From positions 2,199,001 to 2,263,000 of the forward strand of contig JAQISU010000123.1 of the NCBI GenBank assembly GCA_029339505.1: a stretch of 64,000 nucleotides of DNA, read 5' to 3'. How positions within the stretch are numbered: the first letter of the stretch is position 1; each line of letters starts with the position of its first letter. Below the pieces are notes generated by a model, which was not told the origin of the DNA, did not search any database, and worked only from the letters and a program-made list of their open reading frames with translations. Positions 23,686 to 36,200 of this stretch are shown here, piece after piece. A program made the position numbers and the translations under genes. The DNA comes from Unio delphinus. Lineage: Eukaryota > Mollusca > Bivalvia > Unionida > Unionidae.

Positions 23686-23955
23686 ACATACATACAGGCT
23701 GGATCCAACTGACATGAGTACTGTACACACATGCAGGCTAAATCCAACTGAATGACATGAGTACTGTACATACATACTGGCTGGATCCAACTGATATTAG
23801 TACTGTACATACATGCAGGCTGGATCCAGTGAATGACATCGGGTACCGTACATACATACAGATGGATCCAACTGACAAAAAATACTGTACATACATACAG
23901 CCTGGATCCAAATCAATGACACGAGTACTATTCATACTCAAATACAGGTTTGATC
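23686..23955 (-). repeat. About 45-bp minisatellite, reverse arm
   Basis: The units read caggctggatccaactgaat then gacatgagtactgtacatacatg, the reverse complement of the unit in 22839-23668. About six copies. The switch in orientation falls between about 23668 and 23686. Confidence 0.88.
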
Positions 23956-24129
23956 CTGATCTATCCCATAATACAATGGCAGATTCGGCTCTATTCTGAT
24001 TAGTTCTAACATACTACATAGACCCAGAACTGCCTGAATATAATGATGCCCTTCTACAATGGCAGAATTAGATCCATGCAGTTTGCATATTAATCTGACT
24101 CATGGTCTATGCTTTTGCCAAAAAAAGAA

Positions 24130-24585
24130 AATGTTATGCTAATAAATGTCTCACTAAATGTAATGCCAAAAAATATCAAGTGTTATGCTAAAAGGTGTCT
24201 CACCAAATGTCATGCCAAAAAATATCAAATGTTATGCTAAAAGGTGTCTCACCAAATGTAATGCCAAAATATCTTATCAACTGTAAACCAAAATATTTCT
24301 TTGCAAATTTAATGCCATAAACAAGTTTTCCAAATGTGATGCCAAAAGCGTCTTACAAAATGTAATGCCAAAAAGTATCTTGATAAATGTAATGCCAAAT
24401 GTAATGCAAAAAAACCTTTTGCCAAATGTTATGTCAAAAGTCTCCAAATTTTATGTCAATGTCTCATCAAATGTAATGCCAAATTAACTTCTTGCTAAAT
24501 GAAATGCCGAAGGCACCTTGCCAAATGTAATGCCAAAATGTCTCACAAACTGTTATGCCAAAAATGTCTAGTCAAATATAATGCC
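24130..24585 (+). repeat. Degenerate minisatellite with taatgccaaa core
   Basis: Units of roughly 30-50 bp with variable spacing carry aaatgtaatgccaaaa and tctcaccaaatg/ttatgct. The array is irregular and old. Confidence 0.75.
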
Positions 24586-24898
24586 AAAGTAATGGGTTTC
24601 TTGGTAAACGATTACTGTAAATGCTCTCTTTTTGTGAAACATTATCTCACCTTGAAACAGCTGCTTTGCTGGGGTGTTGGGCTGTTTCAACTGCTTTTAA
24701 AAATAAAAAAAATCACTTGATGTATACTTTTAAATCTTTAAAAAGGTTTTATTAAATTAAGTAAAGGTGTAGCTATAGGCAGCATGTTTGTATGTCCTTG
24801 ATGACTGAGATTATGGTAGTGCTTTTATAAACATGATATTATACAAAAAATATATATTTAATGACGAAACATAGCAGTGACATCAGTATGAACATGAC

Positions 24899-25211
24899 CG
24901 TTCCGGTGGCCTAATGGTTAGAGTGTCCGCCGCGGAAGCGGGAGGTCATGGGTTTGATCCCCAGCCGAGTCATACCAAAGACTTACAAAAATGGTGCTAA
25001 CAGCTACCTCGCTTGGCACACTCAGCATTAAGAGGTTAGTGTTAGGACTGGTGTCAGGATAATGTGACTGGGTGGGACATCATGATACATGTCTGCTTCA
25101 TTATGCCCCCATGCAAGACATCACTATAAACTGCAGCACTGCAGACATCATAGCGATATGACTGAAAAATTGTTAAAGCTATGTTAAAATTCCTAATCAA
25201 ACAAACAAACA
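24899..25211 (+). mobile_element. SINE family B, copy 1, full length with exact target duplication
   Basis: It has a tRNA-derived head with an A box (tggcctaatggttagag) and a B box (gggtttgatcccc). The body contains gagtcataccaaagacttac, taagaggttagtgttaggac and tcactataaactgcag, and the tail is (CAAA)n. The 14-bp target duplication agtatgaacatgac is exact at 24885-24898 and 25212-25225. At 313 bp, it is near the length of copy 2. Confidence 0.93.
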
Positions 25212-25435
25212 AGTATGAACATGACAAAGAAGAAAATACTGTCAAAATTGAAGTGAATAAATTTTTATATCATTCCAAAAGCAGCAGAATGTATGAAAAC
25301 ATGATCTCCAACATGTCTAGAAAACTAAAATAAATCAAGACAAAATGGTTTTGAAAACCTAGACATACACCTTTTGGATAAATCTGCAGGAGTTTAAATT
25401 CTAACTGCTAACAATCACATTCCCCTTTGACTCTG

Positions 25436-25438
<3 letters not shown>

Positions 25439-25494
<56 letters not shown>
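25439..25494. repeat. (TA)n microsatellite
   Basis: 28 uninterrupted TA units. Confidence 0.97.
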
Positions 25495-25497
<3 letters not shown>

Positions 25498-26690
25498 CCC
25501 CCATTATTAATCCCTGCTAAAGTCTGTAATGCAAAGATAAGGAAGGATATCACAGTCCATACTGATGCTTGTTTCTAAACAAGAGGCATTTATTTCAAGC
25601 CTTTCACTCTATATGTTTATCTGACCCCTGATGACTCCCACTGCTAATGGAGACCAATGGCTGCCATTTGGTATGTGTGTTGAATGCCATTGCAGTACCC
25701 CTACATAATTAATATGGAATCATACACTGCTTCTTGTCCAGATAGTACCAGACCTGAGATAGACTAACCCCAAACTTCATATAATGTTTCTGATAGCAAA
25801 GTAGAAAGTAGTATATTTTTTCTCATTTTGGTCACTACTTAAAAAAGAGCAATGTCCTGGCTGAATTTAACTAAGGGAACTGCTTTAAATATTAATACAA
25901 ATAAACATGAGATTTACACAGTAAATTCCACAGAATGGTATTTACCTGGCCATATACAATCAAGACTTCATTACAAACCCTTGCCAAGTTGCTAGAAAAA
26001 CTGCTGACCATGATTTATAATGAATGGGCTGTGGTATTTACTGCTCCTTGATTTGATTGCACCCATCAAACTTTCATGATTGTTTGTGCAACAGTTTACA
26101 AAAAAAACAAAAGCCAAACAACAAAAGAAACGAGAGTTAATACCAAAACTGTGAGGTACTGGCAGACCTCAGTACAAGTGCTATATTTGCGACCAATAAT
26201 TTGTTGCTCTTTGTCATGATGCTATTCAAATTTTAAAAAAAAAAATTGCCTGTCTGTCATTAAGTAGAACAAAAAACAAAACATTTTGCTCTGACTTATG
26301 CCAAAATAATACCATTTTACATCCATTACATTTTTCCAAAGAAAAACAAACTACCGGGTAATTGTCCTGAGATAAAAGAAAAGAAAATATCTCGGCTCAA
26401 AATACAATCACGGCTTTCCCATGTTCCAAAAATGAAATGGTCAGTACTTATATTAATTCTTGTATACGTTGTCATCTAAAAACTCTAACTACATTGGCAT
26501 GATTAAGCTACCACTAAAGCTGATTGCCTGTAAGAGTTATTCTGCTGACATTAGTGAGACTATTAATAAATGTAGATTTGTTGAAACCAAAGCCTGCAAT
26601 TGACTAACCTGTATACAGATATAACAGGCAGGCTACCTATGTGTGGGATGCCATGGCCTGGGCAAGATATTTATCAGATAGAGTCAGGCA
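25495..26690. other. Intronic sequence, nothing recognised
   Basis: Unique-looking AT-rich sequence with no repeat, exon or element signature. Confidence 0.45.
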
Positions 26691-27772
26691 ACATAAAATA
26701 AACTGACTCAACAAACAAGAAATATTTAGTGGACCTGAGAATGACCTCAACGTCTTATATAAAATAAACTGACTACACAAACTAGAAAATATTTAGTGGA
26801 CCTTAAAATGACCTCAAAATTCTATATAAAATAAACAGATGACAGAAATTAGAAAATATTAAGTGGACATGAGAATGACCTCAAAGTCCTATATAAAATA
26901 AAATGACTACACAAACTAGAAAACATTTAGTGGACATGAGAATGACCTCAAAGTCGTATATAAAATAAACTGACTACACAAACTAGAAAACATTTAGTGG
27001 ACATGAGAATGACCTCGAAGTCGTACATAAAATAAACTGACTACACAAACTAGAAAATATTTAGTGGACATGAGAATGACCTCAAAGTCGTATATAAAAT
27101 AAACTGACTACACAAACTAGAAAACATTTTGTGGACATGAGAATGACCTCAAAATTCTATATAAAATAAACTGACTACACAAACTTGAAATATTTAGTGG
27201 CCATGAGAATGACCTCAAAGTCCTATATAAAATAAACTGACTACACATTTTGGAAAATATTTAGTGGACATGAGAATGACCTCAAAGTCCTATATAAAAT
27301 AAATAGACTATACAAACTAGAAAATATTTAGTGGACATGAGAATGACCTCAAAGTCGTATATAAAAAAAATAAACTGACTACACAAACTAGAAGACATTT
27401 TGTGGACATGAGAATGACCTCAAATTCCTATATAAAATAAACTGACTACACAAACTAGAAAATATTTAGTGGACATGAGAATGACCTCAAAATTCTATAT
27501 AAAATAAACTGACTACACAAACTAGAAATATTTAGTGGCCATGAGAATGACCTCAAAGTCCTATATAAAATAAACTGACTACACATTTTGGAAAATATTT
27601 AGTGGACATGAGAATGACCTCAAAGTGCTTAATAAAATAAACTGACTATACAAACTAGAAAATATTTAGTGGACATGAGAACGACCTCAAAGTCCTATAT
27701 AAAATAAACTGACTACACAAACTAGAAAATATTTAGTGGACATGAGAATGACCTCAAAGTCATTCATAAAAT
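26691..27772 (+). repeat. 67-bp minisatellite, about 16 copies
   Basis: The unit runs aaactgactacacaaactag, aaaatatttagtggacatga, gaatgacctcaaagtcctat, ataaaat. Some copies have aaacattttgtgg or an extra aaaaaaa. Each unit contains a TATATAAAAT box-like run. Two blocks of adjacent variants (for example, units carrying cacattttgg) recur, hinting at higher-order duplication. Confidence 0.95.
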
Positions 27773-28587
27773 ATCCTTATGGTCTGGGGAAGTTACGCAG
27801 TCTTTCAGTTTTATTTTTTTGGCCTGAATATCTTTTTCACTATTCCATTTGTCCACAATGTTATCATAAGTGACACAAGTTCGATCACAAATAACATTTG
27901 TACCAGTCAAATTGAATTGGTGACAAATACACATATTTTTTTTACAGAATTATTTTGTCAAATTAAAATATATTCTTATATCATAAAATTCATAAAAAAT
28001 CATTTGTGAATTTATGTCTATTCTTTACTGATGAAAACTGGCACACTACTGGTACAGCGAGAAAGTAACTTGGTACGTACCAATAAAAAACATTACAATG
28101 GTAAAATGGAATACTGCACACCTCAATATTCCATGGTGATAGTAGGTTACATTTTCCCCAACAAATGTGGAAGCCAATATTGTTTTGACTTGCTTAATAA
28201 ATGTTCCAGAGTGTCAGAGATCATGCTAATGATAATGAAATAAAAACTAGGTCAATACTATTTCATCATCTAATGAAAACTTCGTTTAATAAGGAAATAT
28301 TGGAAAGTCTTTGCGGTCAGTAATGTTGTACTAAAAGCTTTAGAAAACCTTTGTACAAAGTAACATTATATAAAAAAGTCACAAAATTAAATTAACAAGA
28401 TACTATAGACTATGAACAACAGAAAAACCATAATTTTCCTAAATGACAAGAAAAAGCTATATAACGATTTTATGAAGGCATGAAAGACTTAAATGATCAC
28501 AGCACTTCCTCAGTATAACACATTTCCTGTTATGAGGCATTATGGTAATGGATCCCAGCAATGGTTGAATTATATTCTGTATGTACC
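27773..28587. other. Intronic sequence, nothing recognised
   Basis: Two short plus-strand frames (27779-28009, 28031-28243) have no family features and are on the strand opposite the host gene. Confidence 0.45.
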
Positions 28588-28955
28588 TCATTATAAGGTT
28601 CAATGAAGTAGTATACTCAAATGACTCCTATTAACAGTGTTATAACAAGGGCAAATTGTATATGCTTAATTATAATTCTGTCTCCCATGGACAGTGTTGT
28701 AATAAGGGCATAGTGTATGCACTTCATTATAATGCACTCTTGCTATAAGGTGGCTATACTCTGTCTCCCATGGAGAGTGTTGTAATGAGGGCATACTGTT
28801 TGCACTTCATTATAATGCACTCTTGCTATAAGGTGGCTATACTCTGTCTCCCATGGAGAGTGTTGTAATGAGGGCATACTGTTTGCACTTCATTATAATG
28901 CACTCTCACTATAAGGTGGTATCCACTATGGATACTATGTTATAATGAGGGAGTG
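28588..28955 (+). repeat. 83-bp minisatellite, about 4 copies
   Basis: The unit runs cattataatgcactcttgct, ataaggtggctatactctgt, ctcccatggagagtgttgta, atgagggcatactgtttgcactt. Two inner copies are almost identical and the outer ones have decayed. Confidence 0.9.
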
Positions 28956-29138
28956 ATATATAACTGAATAATGTGATTACTATGAGTTAGAAATGACGAC
29001 ATATTTTGGTATAATGTAGAAAGGTCAATCAGTGAAAAGAAAAAGGTGAAATTCATAGGGGTGGAGAAGGACATTTATAAAGCCTTGTGAAAAGCTCAAA
29101 AAAAGATTCACATGAGTTTTCCTTGCAGAGCGTGTAGG

Positions 29139-29396
29139 GCCTCAGAGTGACAGAATGGTCTAAAGTGCTCTTTGTTACGGATCAATGCCATCTCACCTCT
29201 GTCTGTGTGGGTTCGAATCTCAGATTCAGCCATTATGGGTATGTGAATATGCTTGCCAGTAGCTTCTTGTGTGTGTCTGTGGTTCTTTCCGGGGGTTTTC
29301 CCAGGTTTTTCCTCCACCAATAATACTGGCCACCATGTATAGCCTATTGTGTGCTGAAAATGGTGTTAAACCCTACAGCATCATCAAGAACAACAA
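29139..29396 (+). mobile_element. SINE family A, copy 2
   Basis: The tRNA-like head has a good B box (gggttcgaatctc) and the phrase tgttacggatcaatgccatc. The body is gccagtagcttcttgtgtgt and gggggttttcccaggttttt, and the tail is ggtgttaaaccctacagcat. The exact ends are uncertain because no clean target duplication was found. Confidence 0.85.
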
Positions 29397-29581
29397 TAGT
29401 ATGTAGTTCAATGCTGTAGTGTCATTCTGTGGACCTTGAAAATAAAACAAAAATTACCCAGATCTACGACTGCATATAATTGGAGATAATTTCTTGCACA
29501 AGTGTGCTCCAATAAATATAATAGCATCAAACCTTTTTAACCAACTGAACCTTTATTACAAACAAGACCATTCATTCTGTT

Positions 29582-29600
29582 GGTGTGTGTGTGTGTGTGT
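29582..29600. repeat. (GT)n microsatellite
   Basis: About 9 GT units. Confidence 0.9.
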
Positions 29601-30170
29601 GAAAAAAAGCTGTTATTAAAGGCAATAATTAATTTTGAAGTGCACCTCATGGAAGGACACTGTCAACTTTGGGTGGGAAACCACTTTACCAGACCTGATA
29701 GGCATAGGAACTTCAAGATTTAAATAAAAGACCCATTAAAAGGTGTATTTACAAATAAAAGAAAATTGTTCTCTGATGGCAATGACCAGCGATACAAGCC
29801 AATGACACCACTTCATACTATACCCCAACTGCTTGAAGAGGAACATGAACTGATCACCTGGTAAAGGCATGCAATGTTAACATTGGGAAAAGCAAACATG
29901 GACAGAGCAGACTGTTTGTCATAATACAAAGGCTAGTGATGTTCAGGCACTGCCATGTCTTTTAATTTGGTGTAAGAAAGTTTATAAATTTGGACCCACT
30001 GCACATTTTAAATCAAAATGTAACATTAATTAGCTACAGACAGAATATATTGTAAAAGTGGACCAGTTCTGCAAGATTTTCAACTTGATATGTGATAACA
30101 ATTTCAGCCTCAAGAAATTCTGAAAGATGGTATAAGACTGAAAAATGAGTACATTCAACAAAAATGCAAT

Positions 30171-30886
30171 AACAGTTATGAAACTGTAATCACCCCTAGT
30201 GATAGTGACAGGTATGAAGCTGTCAACACCCTCAGATGTACTCAATAATAGGTATGAAACTGTAATCACCGATAGAATCAATCCATGATAAGTAGGAAAC
30301 TGTAATCGCCAATAGAAGTACTCTATGATAAGTAGGAAACTGTAATCACTGATAGAAGTACTCAATGATAAGTAGGAAACTGTAGTCACCCATAGAAGTA
30401 CTCCATGATAAGCAGGAAACTGTAATCACCTATAGAAGTACTTCATGATAAGTAGGAAATTGTAATCACTGATTGAAGTACTCCATGATAAGTAGGAAAC
30501 TGTAAACACCAATAAAAGTACTCCATGACAAGTAGGAAACTGTAATCACCAATAAAAGTACTCCATGACAAGTAGGGAACTGTAATCACTGATAGAAGTA
30601 CTCCATGATAAGTAGGGAACTGTAATCACTGATAGAAGTACTCCATGATAAGTAGGAAACTGTAATCACTGATAGAAGTGCTCCATGATAAGTAGGAAAC
30701 TGACTGTAATCACCCCCTGCAGTACTCCATGACAAGTAGGCAACTGTAATCACCCCAAGAAGTACTCCATGATAAGTAGAAAACTGTAATCACCCTTAGA
30801 AGTACTCCATAAGTAGGAAACTGTAATCACTGATAGAAGTACTCCATGATAAGTAGGAAACTGTCATCACCCTTAAATGTACTCAA
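30171..30886 (+). repeat. 40-bp minisatellite, about 17-18 copies (left part)
   Basis: The unit is gtactccatgataagtagga followed by aactgtaatcactgatagaa. It is interrupted by SINE A copy 3 and resumes at 31139. Units near the edges are more diverged than central ones. Confidence 0.93.
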
Positions 30887-31138
30887 GGGGCCCTGAGTGG
30901 CTGACTGGTCTAAAGCACTCTCTGTTACGGATCACTGCCATCTCACCTCTGTCTGGGTGGGTTGGAGTCTCAGATTTGGTCATTATCGGATTATGAGAAA
31001 GTTTGCCAGTAGCTTCTCGTGGGTCAGTGGTTCTTTCTAGGGGTTTTCCCTGGTTCATCCTCTACCATTAATACTGGCTGCTATGTATAGGCTATATCGT
31101 GTGCTGAAAAATGGCGTTAAACCCCACAACAACAACAA
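30887..31138 (+). mobile_element. SINE family A, copy 3, inserted in the 40-bp minisatellite
   Basis: A full-length copy of 252 bp. The head is ggggccctgagtggctgact, followed by ctctgttacggatcactgcc, and the tail is ggcgttaaaccccacaacaa caa. The 13-bp target duplication taaatgtactcaa is exact at 30874-30886 and 31139-31151, and is itself a minisatellite segment. Confidence 0.95.
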
Positions 31139-31335
31139 TAAATGTACTCAATAAGAAACTGTAATCAACCCAAGATGTACTCAATGATAAGTATGAAACT
31201 GTAAACATCCCATGATGTACTCAATGATAAGTACGAACTCTAAACATCCCTAGATATACTCAATAAGTATGAAAATGTAATCACCCCAAGATGTACTAAA
31301 TGTTCAGTACTCTACCTCTAGATGTATTCAATGAC
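31139..31335 (+). repeat. 40-bp minisatellite (right part), diverged
   Basis: About five units of the type gatgtactcaatgataagta tgaaactgtaa, more diverged than the left part. Confidence 0.8.
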
Positions 31336-32886
31336 AAATATGAAATGAATGGGTATGTTCTAACATCACCATTCTATGTACTCAATGACAGAAGTGAAAG
31401 TGGGGAGGGGGTATTGTTCATAAATTTGGACCAAGGGCAGTAGGAATAAGGTGAATTTTTCCCAGTATGTGTATTTCTTCTTATTTCACATACATAATAG
31501 TGAAGTCCTGACAGACAACTAAACATGCATTTAAATTAATCTTATGTTTTACTGTGTGTCCTGAACCTTGTACTTATTCAAAGCTATCTTGTAGATTATA
31601 CTCCAACACCCTAAACAAGATGCTTCAGTGGTGGTTTGGGAAAGAAAAAATGTGATGTTTTGGCAGTTGCTTGGCTGTTTCTCTTTTCACACTGCAGCAG
31701 TTGTCATACTAGAAATCCAGCTGATTTATGTTTTCTTCTTTAAGTTTTCTACCTTTTGTGATCAAGTTGGCTTTTGTTTTAGTTTCCAAGAAACAACTAA
31801 AAGTTTCCAGTCTGGGTCAGTTGGAGACCTTATCCCCTTCTTTCTCCTTTAAACTAAGCCACTGACCTCTTTACAATGTAGGCAATACTTGTACTTACCA
31901 TATATATTCACTCATAAGACAAGTCCAACTGCAAACTACGCAGACCCAGCTATGCCACTGCACAAATGTGCTGGCATATATTGGTCTGTGCAGTTTGTTT
32001 GGAGAAATCAGTTGAACAAACAGCACAACCCTGCAGGCTCATTATATTATGGCATATCAGTATTTACTTGTGAAGAAAATATATTTACATTTAGCAAATA
32101 AACTATCCACATTTTCTACATGTACCGTATATACAACCTTATAAGATGAGCACTGATCTGCCTTAGCAAACTGAGCCTACAGATTAGGTTCTATGGTGTT
32201 TGTTCTACTGATTACCTCTAACAAACTCCATGGGCCCAGACCTACTTGCAGATCACATGAAGGCAGATCAGGGTCTCTGTGTATAAGTATGTAGATACAA
32301 ACCAATCAAATGCAAATACAAAAATCTGACAATGTCGTTATGGTTTCTAATAAGGCCTATATTTTGTTTATTTTGTTATTCCATGCAACAGTTAATTTGT
32401 TATGGTTTTATGCACTTATTCTAATTGTTATTTTTTTATTCATCTGAGTGACGCATCTTTAGAACTCTGCATGTTTTCTATTGGAAGTGAATGTTTCAAA
32501 TATTTTCTATAATATCTTTGACAAGGTCAGGAGCTGCATTTCAAGCCGACAATCAAAGCATTGCATGAAAATGAAAATGAACTAAGGTCAAATTGTTGAG
32601 TAAGCATGATGCACAATGAATGTTTTGAGATTTGTAATGATACAAACAAGACTGAAGAAACAAATCCATCATAATGTTAAGGAAATATCAGCAAAATGAA
32701 AAACTTGAACCAAATCTGAAATCTGAAGGCAGAAAAGTGCTAGGTCTTGCATTTCCCACCAATGTGAGCTGACTGACCTTATGCAAAATTGATGGACATC
32801 TTTTCTCCCTCCTCAAAATTAAAGGATAATATCAAATCTTGTATTTGCCCACATGTAACATTCTCAAAATTGTGAACAGAGCCTAT
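31336..32886. other. Mostly unique intronic sequence
   Basis: It contains a family D foldback at 31901-32010. The plus-strand frames 31628-31852 and 31889-32101 are not supported as genes. Confidence 0.4.
31901..32010. repeat. Foldback family D copy
   Basis: ccaactgcaaactacgcaga and cccagc on the left face ggtctgtgcagtttgtttgg on the right as an imperfect inverted repeat. It shares taagacaagtccaactgcaa with the reverse strand of the copy at 19088-19199. Confidence 0.5.
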
Positions 32887-33338
32887 CCGGATCTGCTCTC
32901 ACATAATACATTGTCACATCAATTGTATTGTACACAGATCTGCTCTCACATAATACATTGTCACATCAATTGTATTGTACACAGATCTCCTTTCACATAA
33001 TGCATTGTCACATCAATTGTATTGTACACAGATCTGCTCTCACATAATGCATTGTCACATCAATTGAACTGTACACAGATCTGCTCTCACATTATGCATT
33101 GTCACATCAATTGTATTGTACACAGATCTGCTCTCCCATTATGTACTGTCACATCAAGTCTATCATACCCAGATCTGCTCTCACATAATACATTGTCACA
33201 TCAATTGTATTGTACACAGATCTGCTCTCACATAATACATTGTCACATCAATTGCATTGTACCCAAATCTGCTCTCCCATTATGTACTGTCACATCAAGT
33301 CTATCGTATCCAGATCTGCTCTCACGTAACACACTGCC
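32887..33338 (+). repeat. 47-bp minisatellite, about 9-10 copies
   Basis: The unit is cagatctgctctcacataat, acattgtcacatcaattgta, ttgtaca. A variant pair (ctcccattatgtactgtcac with aagtctatc) occurs twice, about 144 bp apart, which indicates a three-unit duplication. Confidence 0.93.
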
Positions 33339-33939
33339 TATGATATTCAACTTAAGTGATATTTAAAAAAAAAAAACTACTAACAAGAAAACAGATTGCT
33401 CTAATCTGTTGGTTTGGTGATGGCATATATGACTGTACTCTGCTGACTACTAGGCAGAGAGACAGAGAGACAGTGTGCATGTGTACATATATCACTATTC
33501 AATACTTGATGACACTGTGTACTTAAGCAATTATTATTTGGGCATATTTCATGAAAATTAAAGCTTGTTATAATACATCAACACCAATGACAAATTCCAT
33601 CAATTTTCTTTCACGCATGAATATAAACAAAGAGAATTAGCTCCCTGTGTATATTGGAAGCTCTTAACCTTGGAGGTGTATCCTTTCTCTTAATATAGTC
33701 AAAAGGAAAAAAGTGTATGTACAATATGATTTTGAGACTGATTCAATTAAGTGAGAATGAGACAGTAGGCATGCTAGACAAATTTTACCAGCTTCTTGTC
33801 TCCCACAAGGCATGCAGGGATTATGACTTCACCTTCAAAAGGACTATCTGTATTTTGCATAGATGAAATAGATGGGCATATACTTATTATGGCATGTGCC
33901 TGTATTACATCAAATACAGTAAAATAACTTCCTATTCAC

Positions 33940-34038
33940 CTCTCCGATAAAAATGTCGGTCACACCATCTTCAGCCGAGCCGTAACACAGTGTGAGGCCA
34001 AGTTTCTCCTCTGTGTTCTGACATTGAAGTATCACCTC
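33940..34038 (-). CDS. PDZRN3-like: Exon B of a PDZRN3/4-like gene (start of the second PDZ domain)
   Basis: This is a 99-base exon of exactly 33 codons on the minus strand. The acceptor is ttacag|GAG and the donor is GAG|gtgaat. It reads EVILQ, then EEKLGLTLCYG, then an acidic turn, then DIFIGE. LGLT is the carboxylate-binding loop of a PDZ domain (the GLGF equivalent) and TLCYG is strand B. The pairing of EEKLGLT with CY is distinctive of the second PDZ domain of PDZRN3/PDZRN4, scaffold-type E3 ligases with RING, TRAF-like zinc finger and PDZ domains. Known vertebrate members act at synapses and in Wnt and muscle signalling. Both borders are phase 0, so exon A, B and C join without a missing exon. 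The exon lies alone between two introns of 24.5 and 29.4 kb. A different LNX-family member is possible but less likely. Confidence 0.88.
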
Positions 34039-34576
34039 CTGTAATACAAAGTTACATGCAAATTGATAAGATAAGTCATCGTTTAATACACTGTAATTTA
34101 AAAAACATAGTGTACATATTGTATTGTGCATCTTCTAAAGTCATTCTTTAAATAATAATGGCAGCAATCATAATGCATGCCTTTGTTACCATAACATCCC
34201 ATTTATGTGCACCCAGGAAAGATACAAATGCTTCAATGGGTAAAAATGTATATGGATCCATAACAAATCTCTTTCTTTTGTCTTTCTAATCTTTTTAACT
34301 GCAGAGTATTGAAACCATCTCCAATATTCTTAAAAAAATTGAAAATATCAACATTTATAATATACAAATGCAATACATAATTCTCTGTCATGGCCTTTGA
34401 CCTTGAACCTGATCTCATGAAGAAGATCAATGAGCGTGTCTCAATGTGTTTTGGAACTGTCTGCACAAAATTATGTTTGAACTGTGTATGAATATAAACA
34501 CAGATCCCATTATACTGCAGTATATATGGCAAATAGTCTTGGCAACTGTTGAAAAAAAATACCAAATTTATTTTGT

Positions 34577-34808
34577 CGTTCTTGTACGGTTTAATGCCAT
34601 TTTTCTGCACATGATTGGCTATACATGGCAGTCAGTATTAATGGTGGAGGAAGAACCCAGAAAGAACCACCATGAGAAGCTACTAACAAGCTTTCTCACA
34701 TATCCACATTGGCCAAATCTGAGACTCGAACCCATGCAGACAGAGGTGAGATGGCAGTGATCCATAACGGAGTGTGCTTTAGACCACTCGGCCACTTGGG
34801 CCCCCAAA
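34577..34808 (-). mobile_element. SINE family A, copy 4, with exact target duplication
   Basis: On the minus strand it has a head gggcccaagtggccgagtgg (A box), gggttcgagtctc (B box), the family body and a short tail gcattaaacc. The 13-bp target duplication aaatttattttgt is exact at 34564-34576 and 34809-34821. It is the copy whose promoter boxes are closest to consensus in family A. Confidence 0.93.
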
Positions 34809-35035
34809 AAATTTATTTTGTACACTTGCTGCAGCATATGCAATGTGGCAGCTATGGTGACCCACATAATATGTGTTTCTTTGGGTGTAGGTATGACTAT
34901 GTTGTAGGACACAACACTTTTTTCAGTATATTGTTACAATGCATATGAATCTAGCTTTATGTGCATTTGTCATACTTGCTGATAACCTTTATGTTCTACC
35001 AGTTAAGGACTGGAAAGGGTTTTTATAATACGCTA

Positions 35036-35855
35036 TTAGCATAATACTATCTGTGTTTATGTGTAGGTAAGGCTTGTCATCAGCATCATACTATTGTCAT
35101 GTATATGTTAGGTCAGTCATTAGCATTGGCAAGCATGTTTATGTTGGCTTTGTCATTAGCATCATACTATTCGTGTTGATTTATAGATTAGGCCTGTCAT
35201 TAGCATCATACTACATGTGTATCTGTATGCATGTATAGGTTAGGCCTGTCATTAACATCATACAATCTGTATGCATGTATAGGTTAGGCCTGTCATTAAC
35301 ATCATACTATTCATGTTGATTTATAGATTAGGCCTGTCATTAACATCATACTATCTGTATGCATGTATAGGTTAGGCCTGTCATTAACATCATACTATCT
35401 GTATGCATGTATAGGTTAGGCCTGTCATTAACATCATACTATCTGTATGCAAGTATAGGTTAGGCCCGTCATTAACATCATACTATCTGTATGCATGTAT
35501 AGGTTAGGCCTGTCATTAACATCATACTATCTGTATGCATGTATAGGTTAGGCCCGTCATTAGCATCATACTATCTGTATGCATGTATAGGTTGGGCCCG
35601 TCATTAGCATCATACTATCTGTATGCATGTATAGGTTGGGCCTGTCATTAACATCATACTATCTGTATGCATGTATAGGTTGGGCCTGTCATTAGCATCA
35701 TACTATCTGTATGCATGTATAGGTTGGGCCTGTCATTAACATCATACTATTCATGTGGATTTATAGGTTAGGCCTGTCAATAGCACCATACTATTCATGT
35801 GGATTTATAGATTAAGCCTGTCATTAGCATCATACTATTTGTGTGGATGTGCAGG
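35036..35855 (+). repeat. 44-bp minisatellite, about 18-19 copies
   Basis: The unit is aggttaggcctgtcattaac, atcatactatctgtatgcat, gtat. Central units are nearly identical, and the edges carry the ttcatgtggatttatagatt variant on both sides. Confidence 0.95.
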
Positions 35856-36043
35856 TCTACTGAAAACCCCATGTTGATACTCTTTCTGTTTAGATAGCAA
35901 AATACAAGATTTGCATAAAAGCTCCCTTAGTGGCCATATGTAAGGTCAGATTGGTACCATTTTATTAATAAAATTAATTAGCAGGATGATCGGTAAGCTA
36001 AATAACAATCCTGCATTGTCATCTGCTACAGAAAATCTGTGTT

Positions 36044-36200
36044 AGCATTTTCAAGATGGCTACTATGGAAACCATGTTGGTGGTAAAACCAGCACCATTT
36101 AAATTTAGCAGACATTATAGAGACCCTATGCTTGATATTACCATCCATTTGGCATGAGCAATATCAATATTTTCAACAGGGCAGCCATGTTAGATCTAAG
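36044..36200 (+). repeat. Dispersed repeat family F, copy 3
   Basis: ttttcaagatggctactatg, gaaaccatgttgg, ccagcaccatttaaatttag and cattatagagaccct match the phrase order of family F. Confidence 0.45.

Larger units (their letters stand above)
4528..33939 (-). other. 29.4 kb intron between exons B and C
   Basis: It is bounded by the exon B donor (gtgaat) and the exon C acceptor (tttcag). It contains no further recognisable host exon; phase 0 at both ends means none is needed. The contents are tandem arrays, SINE copies, one hAT remnant, one piggyBac-like MITE, and unique AT-rich sequence, listed separately. An alternative exon cannot be excluded by eye. Confidence 0.85.
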
